A stretch of 64,000 nucleotides of DNA, taken from Prostheceraeus crozeri. Its lineage: Eukaryota; Platyhelminthes; Polycladida; Euryleptidae. The position numbers and the translations under genes are program-made. Location: assembly GCA_907163375.1 (NCBI GenBank), contig CAJQUW010013620.1:456033-520032 (forward strand). Direction: 5' to 3'. Position 1 is the stretch's first letter. Each line of letters opens with the position of its first letter. This document shows positions 41,700 to 52,455 of this stretch, piece by piece. Under the pieces are notes generated by a model. The model did not search any database, was not told the origin of the DNA, and saw nothing but the letters and a program-made list of their open reading frames with translations.

Positions 41700-43475
41700 G
41701 AAATTATTCTCTTGACTAGCACAATCTATAAGTTGTGATTGTCGTATGATTTGAGGAAATATCAGATCAGATATTTCACCGCTAATACTATTAATGAAAA
41801 CCAATTGGAATCAATCCTTTTGTCAAACTGTCAACACAATTATTATTTGTATCGACTGTTGTCACCACAGAATTAAATATTTTGTTTATCTGCTACGGTT
41901 TGCTAGAAGTGTGATTGATACGAAATTGACGGCACGTAGAGGAACCTATTAAGTGGGCAAGAAGGAATTCCTAATACCTTACAGAGATAGGAAAAAAAGT
42001 CGTGCGTCGCTTGCGGATTAATGTGAGTTCCAGCAAAGTGCTTCGATTGCCAAATTCCTTCAGATTCAGACTTCAGATCATTGCCCACAAGTTTTCTCCA
42101 TAATATTGGCCCTTCCGATCATTATTAAAGAAAGTAGCAGGCGTACGAAAATTAGTTCACTTGATGATTTCACATCCTATCCTCGGCATTGCTCACTGTA
42201 TAGTGTATACATTGAATCGAAGCCAAGACAGGGATGTGTGCTTTGGTGTGTGCGAAGTGATATTACAGCACGCACGCATCTCTCACTGGCTCTGGTGTCC
42301 CCTACTGACAGCTTATTGTTTGCCATTTCCAATAGCAAGTGATACACGAATTATCCTTTCGAGAAGGAGCAAGTCGTCTAATTCTGTGATGTGCCATTTC
42401 GATATTAAGGGTGCATACAATTCTTCCTTTCTAGGAAACCGAAGCGCGCTTAGATGAATCTAATTCTGTGGTTGTCACGCACTGCGATGAGCATGAGCGA
42501 TACAAGCGAGCATTTCAAGGAGAAAAAATGGCTGCTGTTTGCAAGCTAGATATCAACATCATCTTCATCATGAAATTTCCTTTAAAAAGAAGTGTGTTTC
42601 AACAACATTGGTTAAGAATTCTACTATCTGCATCAAATAAATGATATGTAGCGTTTTGATTACTTCATCGTAATGCTCGAAGAAGTGGCGCACAGTCAAA
42701 GACAGATGAAAGAGACCGACATTGCTTATTTTTTCCAATTGCAACTGAAGTACGGCGTACTTTTGAGTGATTGACATTGCAAATTAATCATAAGGATATG
42801 GGAATTGCTATAAACTGCATAATTTTGCGAAAACTAATCATTTGATATTTCACATTTGTAAAGAATTGGGTTTTTAAGGACACACATATCATTTACACAT
42901 TTTCGACCATAGGGTGACAACAAGGCACATGTGACAGATCATAAAATAGAATTGACGCACGGATTGACTTTGCCATAAGTTAGCTCACAAAACGACCTTT
43001 ATTAACATACATCGTCTGTTCTATAGCAACCGAAGATCATCAGATAGGTTGAGAGCAATAGCAACTTTCTCATCTTCGCTTCTGATGTTCGTTTTGCAGT
43101 AAATAAAATACCATTCATCTCCGAATGCATTCATGAATTCGATTTCATGGTTGACAAAGTATGAAAGTGCACTGACAAGGGATTTTGATGTTCATCTGGT
43201 CAGATTGTCGGATGGCTATGTCGAAATTTAGTCATTTCTCTGCACAAACATCTGGCAACGTGTGGTGTCAGGTTTCAGTGCGGGGGTAGAGCAATGCGCG
43301 AGGCGTTTTGGCGCGGGATGGATTTTCCAATCTCGCAAGCAAACCGCGCGTCATTACAGAAGTTATTTTCTGACATAATTTGGACACGTGGTCCCGCGCG
43401 TCTCGTATGAACAGTCCCATAGGTTTGTTAAGGTTCTGAACGAAAATTCTGGACGCCTGAGACGCGCCACGCCCG
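41700..43475. other. Unassigned intergenic DNA
   Basis: No credible gene. The minus strand has a short Leu-rich frame (42,568-42,777) and a 50-residue open stretch near 43,023-43,190 with EIEFMNAFGDEWYFIYCKT. Either could be a decayed accessory gene of a DNA element, but I cannot place them. A GC-rich CGCGCG segment lies at 43,300-43,475 next to the Copia element. Confidence 0.4.
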
Positions 43476-43760
43476 TGTTGAAATTGATGATATTGCGCTC
43501 CAAACCTTAAGAAACATTGCTGTCTCGTCGTACTCATTTCCGTAATTTAGTAGTGCAAGTGTTCTCTGTGCAAGTGACATGATTGTTAATTGCATTCACG
43601 ACATGGTTTAAGATGCTTTGGTGGACAATCGATCCCCGCTACTTGCCTTAATGTCGGCGGTCACAATTGTGACGTGTTATTTATTCATTGATTATTATTG
43701 CCTTGACAACTGATGTGTGGTGGTGAGGGTTTGATCCTGCCAATTGACAGAGTCGCGTAA

Positions 43761-43834
43761 GTGGCTCGTAGCTCAGTTGGTTAGAGCGCAGGTCTAGTTA
43801 ACCTTGGTCGTAGGTTCGAATCCTACCAGCCGCA
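43761..43834 (+). tRNA. tRNA-like gene, copy 1 (anticodon reads AGT, Thr-like)
   Basis: A perfect A box (TAGCTCAGTTGG) and B box (GGTTCGAATCC) are present, with a D stem GCTC/GAGC and a T stem GTAGG/CCTAC. The anticodon loop CTAGTTA would give AGT. The acceptor arms GTGGCT and AGCCGC pair, but an extra C lies in the 5' strand and the anticodon stem has a mismatch at its outer pair. It could be a diverged tRNA or a tRNA-derived pol III promoter. A scan with a tRNA covariance model would decide. Confidence 0.6.
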
Positions 43835-44058
43835 CATCTTTTGCATGGCAATTTGATCTATCGTTTATTTAATTTCATTGTTGTTAATTGCATTCACGAC
43901 ATGGTTTAAGATGCTTTGGTGGACAGTCGATCCCCGCTACTTGCCTTAATGTCGGCGGTCACAATTGTGACGTGTTATTTATTCATTGATTATTATTGCC
44001 TTGACAACTGATGTGTGGTGGTGAGGGTTTGATCCTGCCAATTGACAGAGTCGCGTAA

Positions 44059-44132
44059 GTGGCTCGTAGCTCAGTTGGTTAGAGCGCAGGTCTAGTTAAC
44101 CTTGGTCGTAGGTTCGAATCCTACCAGCCGCA
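44059..44132 (+). tRNA. tRNA-like gene, copy 2
   Basis: Identical to copy 1 over the tRNA-like part, 298 bp downstream. The same A and B boxes and the same irregular acceptor arm are present. Confidence 0.6.
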
Positions 44133-44355
44133 CATCTTTTGCATGGCAATTTGATCTATCGTTTATTTAATTTCATTGTTGTTAATTGCATTCACGACAT
44201 GGTTTAAGATGCTTTGGTGGACAGTCGATCCCCGCTACTTGCCTTAATGTCGGCGGTCACAATTGTGACGTGTTATTTATTATTGATTATTATTGCCTTG
44301 ACAACTGATGTGTGGTGGTGAGGGTTTGATCCTGCCAATTGACAGAGTCGCGTAA

Positions 44356-44429
44356 GTGGCTCGTAGCTCAGTTGGTTAGAGCGCAGGTCTAGTTAACCTT
44401 GGTCGTAGGTTCGAATCCTACCAGCCGCA
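44356..44429 (+). tRNA. tRNA-like gene, copy 3
   Basis: Identical over the tRNA-like part, 297 bp after copy 2; one base is missing in the preceding spacer. Confidence 0.6.
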
Positions 44430-44732
44430 CATCTTTTGCATGGCAATTTGATCTATCGTTTATTTAATTTCATTGTTGTTAATGACAAAGTATTCTGGTG
44501 ATGCATATTGCTTGGTAATGTGAACAACTAGTTCAGACTTCCCGGATTGTATATTAACTGTTTGAGTTGCTGACATGCCTGACATACATTGTACGCGCAC
44601 GTTAGAAAGTGGTGATAAGAATCATCGTCTCTCATTACATGTTGTGTTTTCACTCTCTCGGTTGGGTCTCTCAGAATAACCTATCTGGAGTAACTTTCCT
44701 TAGAAAGCATATATAAATTATATTTTTCAACA

Positions 44733-44746
44733 GGTTATGGGCCCAG
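44733..44746 (+). promoter_or_regulatory. Copia primer-binding site for initiator tRNA-Met half
   Basis: GGTTATGGGCCCAG directly follows the 5' LTR and is complementary to the anticodon stem-loop of initiator tRNA-Met, as in classical Copia elements. Confidence 0.85.
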
Positions 44747-44756
44747 ACTCAACGAC

Positions 44757-45571
44757 ATCGTGATTGTGACGCTGAACTGTGATAAAACTTCCTTCTTCAT
44801 CGAAAAAAAGCTGAAATCCAAGATGGCGACCGATCAAAAGATAAGCCTCGCGTTGTGCCACTTAATGGTTCGAACTACAATACTTGGAAGCTACAATGTC
44901 GAATGGCGCTCATGCGAGATGGCGTTTGGACAATCGTTAGCGGCGATGAAAGTCCACCGGATCCGACAGATGCCGACAAATATTTGAAATTCGCGAAAGG
45001 AGAGATCGTGCATTAGCTACTATAGTGCTATCGATCGACACGTCATTACTGTATCTGGTTGGAGAGCCGACTGATCCTACGAAAGTTTGGGATATACTGG
45101 TCAACCAATTTCAGAAGAAGACGTGGGCTAACAGGCGCGAACTTCGAAGGAAACTACAGTTGTTGCAGTTAAAGGAAGGTGAATCTGTTCAGGATCACAT
45201 CAAGACTATGAGTGAACTATTCGACGGTTTGGCTGCAATGGACGATCCATTGACCGATGAATATCGTTTGATTTATCTTCTCGCTAGCCTACCGGAATCA
45301 TATAATATGCTGGTGACTGCCCTCGAAGCAAACTGCGATGTTCCTTCTATGGAGACTATAACTGAACGTCCACTGAATGAAGAGAGGAAAATCAAGGAGT
45401 GATCGGAGCCGACGAAAAATCCGGAGAAGGTGCTGGCTACGACGGAGCGAAATCACAGGAAGAAAAAGCCGATCACGTGTTAATTCTGCAGAAAGACTGG
45501 CCACATCAAGCGCAACTGCCGCGAATTTATCAAGTCGCGAAATTCGTCGAGGGACCATAAAAACGAAGTGA
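44757..45571 (+). pseudogene. Copia gag
   Basis: The middle part reads KVWDILVNQFQKKTWANRRE then LQLLQLKEGESVQDHIKTMS, ELFDGLAAM and YRLIYLLASLPESY. This is the UBN2/retrotran_gag pattern of Copia Gag, followed by a basic region where the zinc knuckle belongs. Gag would form the particle. It is broken more than once. Confidence 0.8.
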
Positions 45572-48500
45572 GTGGACGAGACAGCACGGCTAATTGTTTA
45601 GTAGCTCATTTACTATTTATTAGTAGCGAGTGTGAGAGCTGTTGGATTATTGATTCTGGAGCTACGCGTCATATGTGTGCTGATAAGGAATCTTTCGTTG
45701 ACCTAAGGCAACTTGATACCGTTATTGAAGTCACCCTAGGGGATGGGTTTAGCAAGGTTAAGGCGGTAGGGTCTGGCTCAGTCTGATTGATATGTTGTTG
45801 CCTGATGGTAGAGTAAAAGCATGCTATTTGCATGATTCTTTATATGTGCCTGATTTATCTTTTAACCTTTTGAGTGTCTCCAAGGCTACTGAGTCAGCAG
45901 AGGTATTGTTCAAAGGTGATAAATGCTATATTCTTGATAAGGATGGAGGTCACATTGCTTATGGGATTAAGTCAGGATGTTTATACAGACTAGAATGCCG
46001 TTCTAAGGATCAGGTGTGCATTTCTAGTACTGAGGAACTTTGGCATCAAAGATTTAATCACCTTAGTCGGAATAATATGAAAATACTTGCTAATTCGAAC
46101 TCAGTAAGGGATTTTGACTATGATCCATCCAAAGAAATAGGATTTTGCGAACCTTGTACTGCTGGAAAACAGTGTCGGGATTGGCTCCCCACCGATTCAA
46201 GTATACGAGCGTCTGAACGTTTGGGATTAGTTCATACTGATGTATGTGGGAAGATAGACACGCCGTCACTGGGGAAAGGAGAGTATTTTCTTACTTTCAT
46301 CGATGATTTGACGAGGTACATATGGATTTACATTATCAAGCGAAAAAGTCAAGTATTTGAATGCTTTCTCGAGTGAAAATCATTCGTTGAAAAATAATCT
46401 GGTCACGAGGTTAAGGCTATTCGTTCAGATAACGGAGGAGTTAATACACCTCTAGAGAGTTTCAGAATTATTTAAGGAAAGAGGGTATTTCTCATCAACT
46501 AACTGTTCCCAAGACCCCTCAGCAAAATGGAGTCGCGGAGAGAATGAACAGGACACTGGTTGAGGCTGTACGATCGATGCTAGCGAGCGCCGATTTACCT
46601 CAAGAATTTTGGGCCGAGGCTATATTGACAGCCGTTTATGTCAGAAATAGATGCCCAACAACAGCTGTTCAGGGTATGACACCATTTGAAGCATGGACAG
46701 GCCAGAAGCCGTCAGTGGGTCATTTGAGAGTTTTTGGATGTTCCGCCTATGCTCACATTCCGAAAGATGAGCGACAGAAGCTAGACTATAAATCGCGAAA
46801 ATGCATTTTTCTGGGATGTGGGGAAGATACGAAAGGTTATCGTGTTTGCGACTGGCAGAATTCGAAATTAACCATAAGTCGTGACGTAATATTTGATGAG
46901 AAATCCTTTGGAAAATCAGATGTATTAAAACAGAAGGAGATCACCCCTCTCATCAAGATTGATGAGTCAGAATCGTTAGAGGAGGAAACGATTGAGTCAG
47001 GTGATGAGTTTACACAACAAATTAGAAGGTCCGCTAGAAGTGTAAAGCCTTCCCAATTTTACATGTATGAAAATTGGGCAAACGTAACTGAAGACCGCTT
47101 GTTGGAGCCAGCCTCAATCAAAAAAGCACTGAATAGTAGTGAGAAGGATAAATGGATACAAGCCATGGAGGCGGAATATCACCCCTTGCAAGCAAACAAT
47201 GTTTGGGACCTAAAAGAATTGCCAAAAGGAAGGCAAGCAGTCGGGTACAAATGGGTTTTCAAAAGAAAACTGGATGAAAATGGTGATGTGTCGAGATATA
47301 AAGCGCGTTTGGTTGCCCAAGGCTACTCCCAAAAATTTGGGACTGATTACGAGGAGATATTTGGCCCTGTTGCCAGATTTGAATCGATTAGAATTTTACT
47401 TGCATTTGCTGTGAGAAATGGCCTCATGATGCATCAAATGGACATAACTACGGCGTTCCTTAATGGAATATTAACAGAGGAAGTGTACATGAAGCAACCT
47501 GAATGCTATATTGTCAAGGGAGAAGAACACTTATTAGTGTGTAAGTTAAACCGTAGTATTTATGGTTTGAAGGAGTCATCGCGCTGCTGGAATGATCTAT
47601 TACGTTCATATTTATTGACCATAAATTTTTTTCCAAGCGATGCGGATCATTGCATTTATGTATCCAAAGACAAACCTATGTTTTTTATTGCTGTATATGT
47701 TGATGACATGATAATTGTCTCCAGCAATAAGTCGGATATTGACTCTGTCAAGCAGTCGTTATTGAATAGGTTTGAAGCGAAAGATCTGGGAGAATTGAAC
47801 GATTTTCTCGGGATGAAAATCGTTTAAGACAATGGAAATCCGTGGCTAGGGCAGCCGGCTTATACAAAGAAAATATTGAGCAAATTCAATATGAACGAAT
47901 CTAATCCAGTGACAACCCCAATAGAACCCGGATTGAGATTGATAAAAGCGACAGATGAACATTCTGATTGATGAAAAAATGTATCAATCAGCTGTAGGTA
48001 GTTTACTTTTCTTGGCTGTTTGTACTCGGCCTGATATTGCTTTCGCAGTCAGTAACGTGTCGAAGTTCTGCTCTCATCCAACTAGTGTGCATTGGATGGC
48101 TCGCTGTTAAGCGAATTTTTCGCTATCTTGTTGGAGCATCTGAGTTTGGTTTCTTATTTCAAAATTCTGGAATGATAACGGGATACTCAGACGCAGACTG
48201 GGCAGGTGATCAAGATGACAGAAGGTCAACTTCCGGTTACTTGTTTAAGGATAGCGGAGCTGCGATTACGTGGTGTAGCAGAAAGCAAAGTTGCGCATTA
48301 TCTACAGCAGAGACAGAGTATATGGCATTGTCATCGGCATGTCAAGAAGCTGTTTGGATAAGACAGATTTACGATAATTTGGGTGAAGACATGACAGATC
48401 CTTTGACTATTCATGAAGATAACAAGGCTGCAATCAGCAATGCAAAGAATTCCCAATTTCATGGTAGAACTAAGCACATTGAGATAAAATATCACTTTGT

Positions 48501-48639
48501 GAGGGAGCAGGTAATGCAGGATAAAATCTCATTAGCGTATTGTGCGAGCAATGAAATGATTGCTGATGTCTTAACGAAAGGTCTTCCACTCGATCAATTT
48601 GAACGTTTGCGACTGATGATGGGTCTGAGACGTGTGTAG
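45568..48639 (+). pseudogene. Copia pol: protease, integrase, reverse transcriptase, RNase H
   Basis: In order: protease CWIIDSGATRHM; GAG-pre-integrase ELWHQRFNHLSRNNMKIL with the CEPCTAGKQ zinc motif; integrase HTDVCGKID and TFIDDLTRYIWIY, then the tail AYAHIPKDERQKLDYKSRKC; RT with KARLVAQGYSQKFGTDYEEI, DITTAFLNGILTEEVYMKQP and YVDDMIIVSSN; RNase H with GYSDADWAGDQDDRRSTSGY and HEDNKAAI. The protease-integrase-RT-RNase H order defines Ty1/Copia. Several breaks are spread along it, while long open runs remain. Confidence 0.9.
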
Positions 48640-48695
48640 TTTGCGTGAGTGTCTTTAGATGACATGATTGTATTTTTCTTTGGAGCGAGAAGGAG

Positions 48696-48863
48696 TGTTG
48701 AAATTGATGATATTGCGCTCCTAACCTTAAGAAACATTGCTGTCTCGTCGTACTCGTTTCTGTAATTTAGTAGTGCAAGTGTTCTCTGTGCAAGTGACAT
48801 GATAAAGTATTTTGATGATGCATATTGCTTGGTAATGTGAACAACTAGTTCAGACTTCCCGGA
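48696..48863 (+). repeat. Copia 3' LTR, partial
   Basis: It matches the 5' LTR from TGTTGAAATTG to GACTTCCCGGA and is continuous where the 5' LTR is interrupted by the tRNA array. The rest of the LTR is missing; LINE-derived sequence follows. Confidence 0.85.
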
Positions 48864-49432
48864 TTTGGAGCCCATTCAGAGACCCTGCGTAGGTTTTCAT
48901 TAAGAACGTCGCACAACCGCTGACGCTGCTGTGTTCTTAGCTAGTCATTGGTATTGAAGAGTGTCGTGTCATATGCATACATCACCAATTTACTCACTAG
49001 GCAGTCTGGGAGGTCATTGATGTACAGCAGAAAAAGAGTGATCCCAAAATTGATACTTGAGGAATTCCTGCATTGTCAACCTTGGTGGAAGACTTTTGGC
49101 CATCTAAACGACAAATATCTGCGGGCCACTAACGAAAGAAGAAAGAAGTTCTGTGGAGTTGATCAGCAACTCCATAAGACTTAAGCTTCCTAAGGAGTCC
49201 CTGCGATGCCAGACTTTATGGAATGCCTTGGAAATATCCAGGGCAGCTGATCTCGTCTCACCTTGTCTGTCAAGAGTGAAAGAAGATATGCAATTGATCG
49301 AAAGTGCCTGAAGCTATACTGTTCTTCTGATAGAAGGTTCTGAGTGTCAAGGAAGTTAAAAATGTATGTTGGTCAATCACTGCTTCAAAAATCTTGTCAG
49401 AAGTTGCAAGCAGGCTGATAGGACGGCAGTTA

Positions 49433-51269
49433 GGGATCGTTCACAATTGACGTCAACCAATTTTTCAATGTTTTTGACCCCCCTCCCCCCGGTTGTCAAC
49501 CTCTGTCAACTTTGACCACCCATCAACTTTGACAATAGCTTAGGCCTATCTATTGTGTATGATTCATTGCTACTATTTTCTATATTTTCGGAATAAGCTC
49601 GCTAATTTCTATTTGTTGCTTTGATTTTTTTACTACTTTATTTCTGAATACCTATCAGTAATATTTTGTTAATTGGGACTGTTAATAGTTCCAATTAATA
49701 ACATGTCACTAATATATATTAGGTATAGGCCTACTAATATACACTAATATACATAATTCAAGTATATAGGTATAATATATAGGCCTACCTATGAATTGTT
49801 AATGTATACAGCCTTTTTTCTGGAATATATCTTGCAGATGCATAAATTCAATTGATGTACAGGGAATCTTTGAAATTTCATTTATTTTATTGTTTACTTG
49901 CAGATTACTTGTAGGCCTATACAACTGGAATGATTTATGTATGAAAAATAATATAAATTTCTCAAGCATAAAAATCAATTGATAATAATAATTAATTAAT
50001 AAATAATTAATAAGAAATCGTATCAATACTTTTCCAGACTATGCAAAGTGCTATTTGACATAATTTGACTCGACAAATGTAAAACTGTAGATACTATCAA
50101 AACGGATCGATGAAATCTAATGTCAAAAAGTGCCACTGATTGAACATGAAAGATAGGCCTATGTTTATAACAAAAGCCACTTAAAATAGTTCATTTTCAA
50201 AATTATTCAATACTTTTTCTCATTTCCGCAAAAGTACACAAACACCATGTTAGGTGAACAAAGGTTCAAAACAAGACAATTGGCGAAGGTATGTCATCGT
50301 TCTCTAATAGCGGCTGCCGATTGTTTACCTTCATTGTTTGTGTACTTTTTCAGAAATGAGAAAAAGTATTAAATAATTTTGAAAATTAACTATTGAAATT
50401 GTATGGATATAAGTATATATATTCGTACTCCCCACATCACTAGGATTCGGAGGATACCAAACAAACATTTTTGATGAAAAAATGAGAGCATAACATTTTC
50501 AACCAAAAAGGTCATGATTTTGTGATAGCTTCACGATATCACAAATTTTTTATTCGTTCACCGATTTTGATGACCAGTATATCAAAAGTGAGCTCAGAGA
50601 ATGCTCGTTCTCCAAGTGATACCAATTCCTTATCACACTCACATGTTTTCTTTTTGATAAATTGCGATTTGCAAATTGAGTGATTTTCATATTTTGAGCA
50701 CTGCTCAGCAGAAGTCTATTACAGCTCATTTTAAAGTTGAGAATGCAAGCTCACGAATGATGTATGGCATGTTGATGTGCGATGCGATTGGAAAGCATGA
50801 GAATCGAATGAATTTCATCGAAATTTGGGTGGTCCACTTTTTATAATCAGCTCTGTACATTAGTGAGCGATCGACTTAAAAAAGGACATTGATTTACAGA
50901 TCAGGCACAGGCTTATCATGTGACTATTACGTGAAACAATTACGATAGGGCAGTATAGTCAGAATTTACATAACGAGTTGTATGATTCAGTATCAACCAT
51001 CCAATTTATTTAGTGTGCATCTGAGTTTGTATATAGCTACTAGGCACACATGTAGTCTAACTATTTGAATGTAGGTAGAAGTGTATAAAACTATCGACAG
51101 GGAAAATTGTACAGTCAGTGCTCATGTAATGGTGAGTATTTTTAGCAGAAAAATGACGTCAACCTTTCATTAGACCCCAACCCCCCTCCCTAAATTTTGG
51201 TCAACTTTTGTCAACTTTCGGGCACCCCCTTCCCTCCGGTCATGATTGACGTCAATTGCGAACGATCCC
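49433..51269. mobile_element. Non-autonomous PIF/Harbinger-like DNA transposon
   Basis: The terminal inverted repeats start GGGATCGTTC; the left reads on as ACAATTGACGTCAA and the right, on the other strand, as GCAATTGACGTCAA. It is flanked by TTA on both sides (49,430-49,432 and 51,270-51,272), and removing it rejoins the LINE frame exactly. A 3-bp TTA duplication and GGG-start ends fit PIF/Harbinger. The 1,837-bp body codes for nothing recognisable, so movement must depend on an enzyme in trans. It also contains a long internal palindrome at 50,190-50,390. Confidence 0.85.
50190..50390. repeat. Internal palindrome in the Harbinger-like element
   Basis: The left arm CATTTTCAAAATTATTCAAT then ACTTTTTCTCATTTCCG and AAAAGTACACAAAC is mirrored on the right by GTTTGTGTACTTTTTCAGAA then ATGAGAAAAAGTATT and AATTTTGAAAATTAA. 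The arms are about 55 bp with few mismatches, around a 90-bp loop. It may be a nested MITE. Confidence 0.7.
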
Positions 51270-51428
51270 TTAGATGGAAGAGATGAGTCACAACCTTTCT
51301 TTGGAACTGGAACCACGGAAGTTACTTTCCAACAAGAGGGAAGCTCACCGGTGCAACACATCTACTGAACAGTTTGGATAAAAGTGGATAGATAAAATCA
51401 TAAGACAGCTAACAGACTAAACAGTACA

Positions 51429-51481
51429 AAGCCCTGATCTTTATTTGACTGAGCACTTGTGGGATGAATTGGAAAGGTCAT
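51429..51481 (+). pseudogene. Tc1/mariner transposase scrap
   Basis: SPDLYLTEHLWDELERS is readable here, matching the SPDLNPIEHLWDELERR block around the third catalytic residue of Tc1 transposases. It is only about 50 bp long, with no flanking ends. Confidence 0.7.
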
Positions 51482-51539
51482 GAATTTTCAATGATTTGAA
51501 CTCTATTTCCGATTTTCCTAACGCTATCATGATGCTCTC

Positions 51540-51925
51540 CTTACGCTTAAAAGAAATGCCTCTATTAAGATTTTCCAAGCTGACAAAGGTGGCAAAATTG
51601 TTATCCTTGATTCAGCCGCCTATTCTAAAAAGCTCTCTTCCATTTTTCTTGATCGCACTAAATACAAACCTCTTGATGCTAACTTTAATCGTGGCTTGAA
51701 ATCGTTGTCTGATAAATATCCGCAGTATAGATCGTTTATTCTTTCTTTCAAATGTGTTTTACCTTCTTTACCATATGCTTATGGTCTAAGATCCATAAAC
51801 TGAATTGTCCTTTGCGTCCTATCATCTCCTATGTAAATTATCCCACCTATCATCTTTCCAAAAGGCTTGCTTCTCTTTTATCCCCTTTCCTCGGGTCTTT
51901 TTCGTCCTCTCACTAAAAGCACAAT
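51540..51925 (+). pseudogene. Penelope-like element reverse transcriptase fragment
   Basis: The plus strand reads RNASIKIFQADKGGKIVILD, then a TKYKPLDANFNRGLKSLSDK region, and after a shift LPYAYGLRSI, CPLRPIISS and PTYHLSK. The ADKGGKIVILD block with a downstream YGLPKIHKP-like and LRPIxSxxxSPTYxLxK block is diagnostic for Penelope-like elements. The SSF loop, catalytic YADD part and GIY-YIG endonuclease are absent. It lies directly before the start of element D2. Confidence 0.75.
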
Positions 51926-51967
51926 GAAGATCTGTTGTCCAGGAGTAGTCATCCCTTGGCAAAATCA

Positions 51968-52455
51968 AGTCCAAAATGAAGACCAATGAGTCATCATGCT
52001 GAATCCGCCCCCCCCTCTGGAGAGAGGAAGGAGGTGGCCAAGGATGTGCTGGGAGGAATGGGTCCGAGAGGAGGAAACTGCTTCCCTACCCCCCGCCCTC
52101 TGGAAGGAAGGAAGGAGTTTCCCAGCAAGGGGTAGGAAGGGAGAAGGGTAGGAATGTGGGAAGGATAGAGTGAGAAAAGGTGGGTTTTGGTGGTTTTGGG
52201 ATGAGAAAAGTTGGAAATCGTCATGAAAGAGGGTTCGGATGGGAAATTGGAGTTCAGATTCGGAATCTACGTGAAATTTTGGGTTGGGAGGGAAGGCAGG
52301 AGGAGTTTTCCTGAGAGGCAAGGGGTGGAACGTCAGAGTTGGAAAAGGGTGGGTGTTGATGGTTTTGGGATGAGAAAAGTCGTTTTCATCATGAACGAAG
52401 CCTCGGATGGGAAAACGGAGACCAGATTTGGAATCAGCGCGCCATTCTGCATCTA
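51968..52455. repeat. Left terminal repeat of element D2
   Basis: Reverse-complement match to 12,570-13,328: AGTCCAAAATGA, then ATGAGTCATCATGCTGA, G-rich tracts, and repeated units with GGTTTTGGGATGAGAAAAG and TCAGATTCGGAATCTACGTG. It has fewer internal units than the D1 copy. Confidence 0.65.

Larger units (their letters stand above)
43583..44483. repeat. Three tandem 298-bp units, each with a tRNA-like gene
   Basis: Units start at 43,583, 43,881 and 44,179 (TTGTTAATTGCATTCACGAC) and are nearly identical, differing by one short deletion and a few substitutions. Each contains a tRNA-like sequence, the palindrome GTCACAATTGTGAC and spacer. ATGA flanks the array on both sides, which could be a 4-bp duplication at the insertion site in the LTR. 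Confidence 0.85.
43476..44732 (+). repeat. Copia 5' LTR, interrupted by a tRNA-containing array
   Basis: It begins TGTTGAAATTGATGATATTG and ends TTTTTCAACA just before the primer site, the usual TG...CA form. The part up to 43,583 and the part from about 44,484 match the 3' LTR contiguously. The roughly 900 bp between them are absent from the 3' LTR and are an insertion. Confidence 0.85.
43476..48863 (+). mobile_element. Ty1/Copia LTR retrotransposon, broken
   Basis: The 5' LTR is at 43,476-44,732, swollen by a foreign array, and a partial 3' LTR is at 48,696-48,863. The primer site GGTTATGGGCCCAG at 44,733-44,746 is complementary to the anticodon region of initiator tRNA-Met, the half-tRNA priming typical of Copia. 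A polypurine tract GGAGCGAGAAGGAG precedes the 3' LTR. Gag, protease, integrase, RT and RNase H follow in Copia order. About six differences in about 168 shared LTR bases suggest a modest age. There are roughly five or more breaks, and the 3' LTR is cut off by other DNA. Confidence 0.9.
48870..51400 (-). pseudogene. Decayed LINE reverse transcriptase fragment, split by a DNA transposon
   Basis: On the minus strand, the right piece (51,400-51,270) reads CCTGELPSCWKVTSVVPVPK then KGCDSSLPS. The left piece (49,429-48,870) continues as NCRPISLLA, then FEAVI, and after decay LFLLYINDLPDCLVSKLVMY. Removing the inserted element between them restores SSLPSNCRPIS across the junction, the standard LINE RT block. 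Several stops and frameshifts lie in the left piece. It probably belongs to a Jockey/CR1-type LINE. Confidence 0.8.

Noticed and set aside
42568-42777. Possible fourth copy of the pol-B-domain-related family
   Set aside because: The resemblance is limited to scattered hydrophobic positions; too weak to support.
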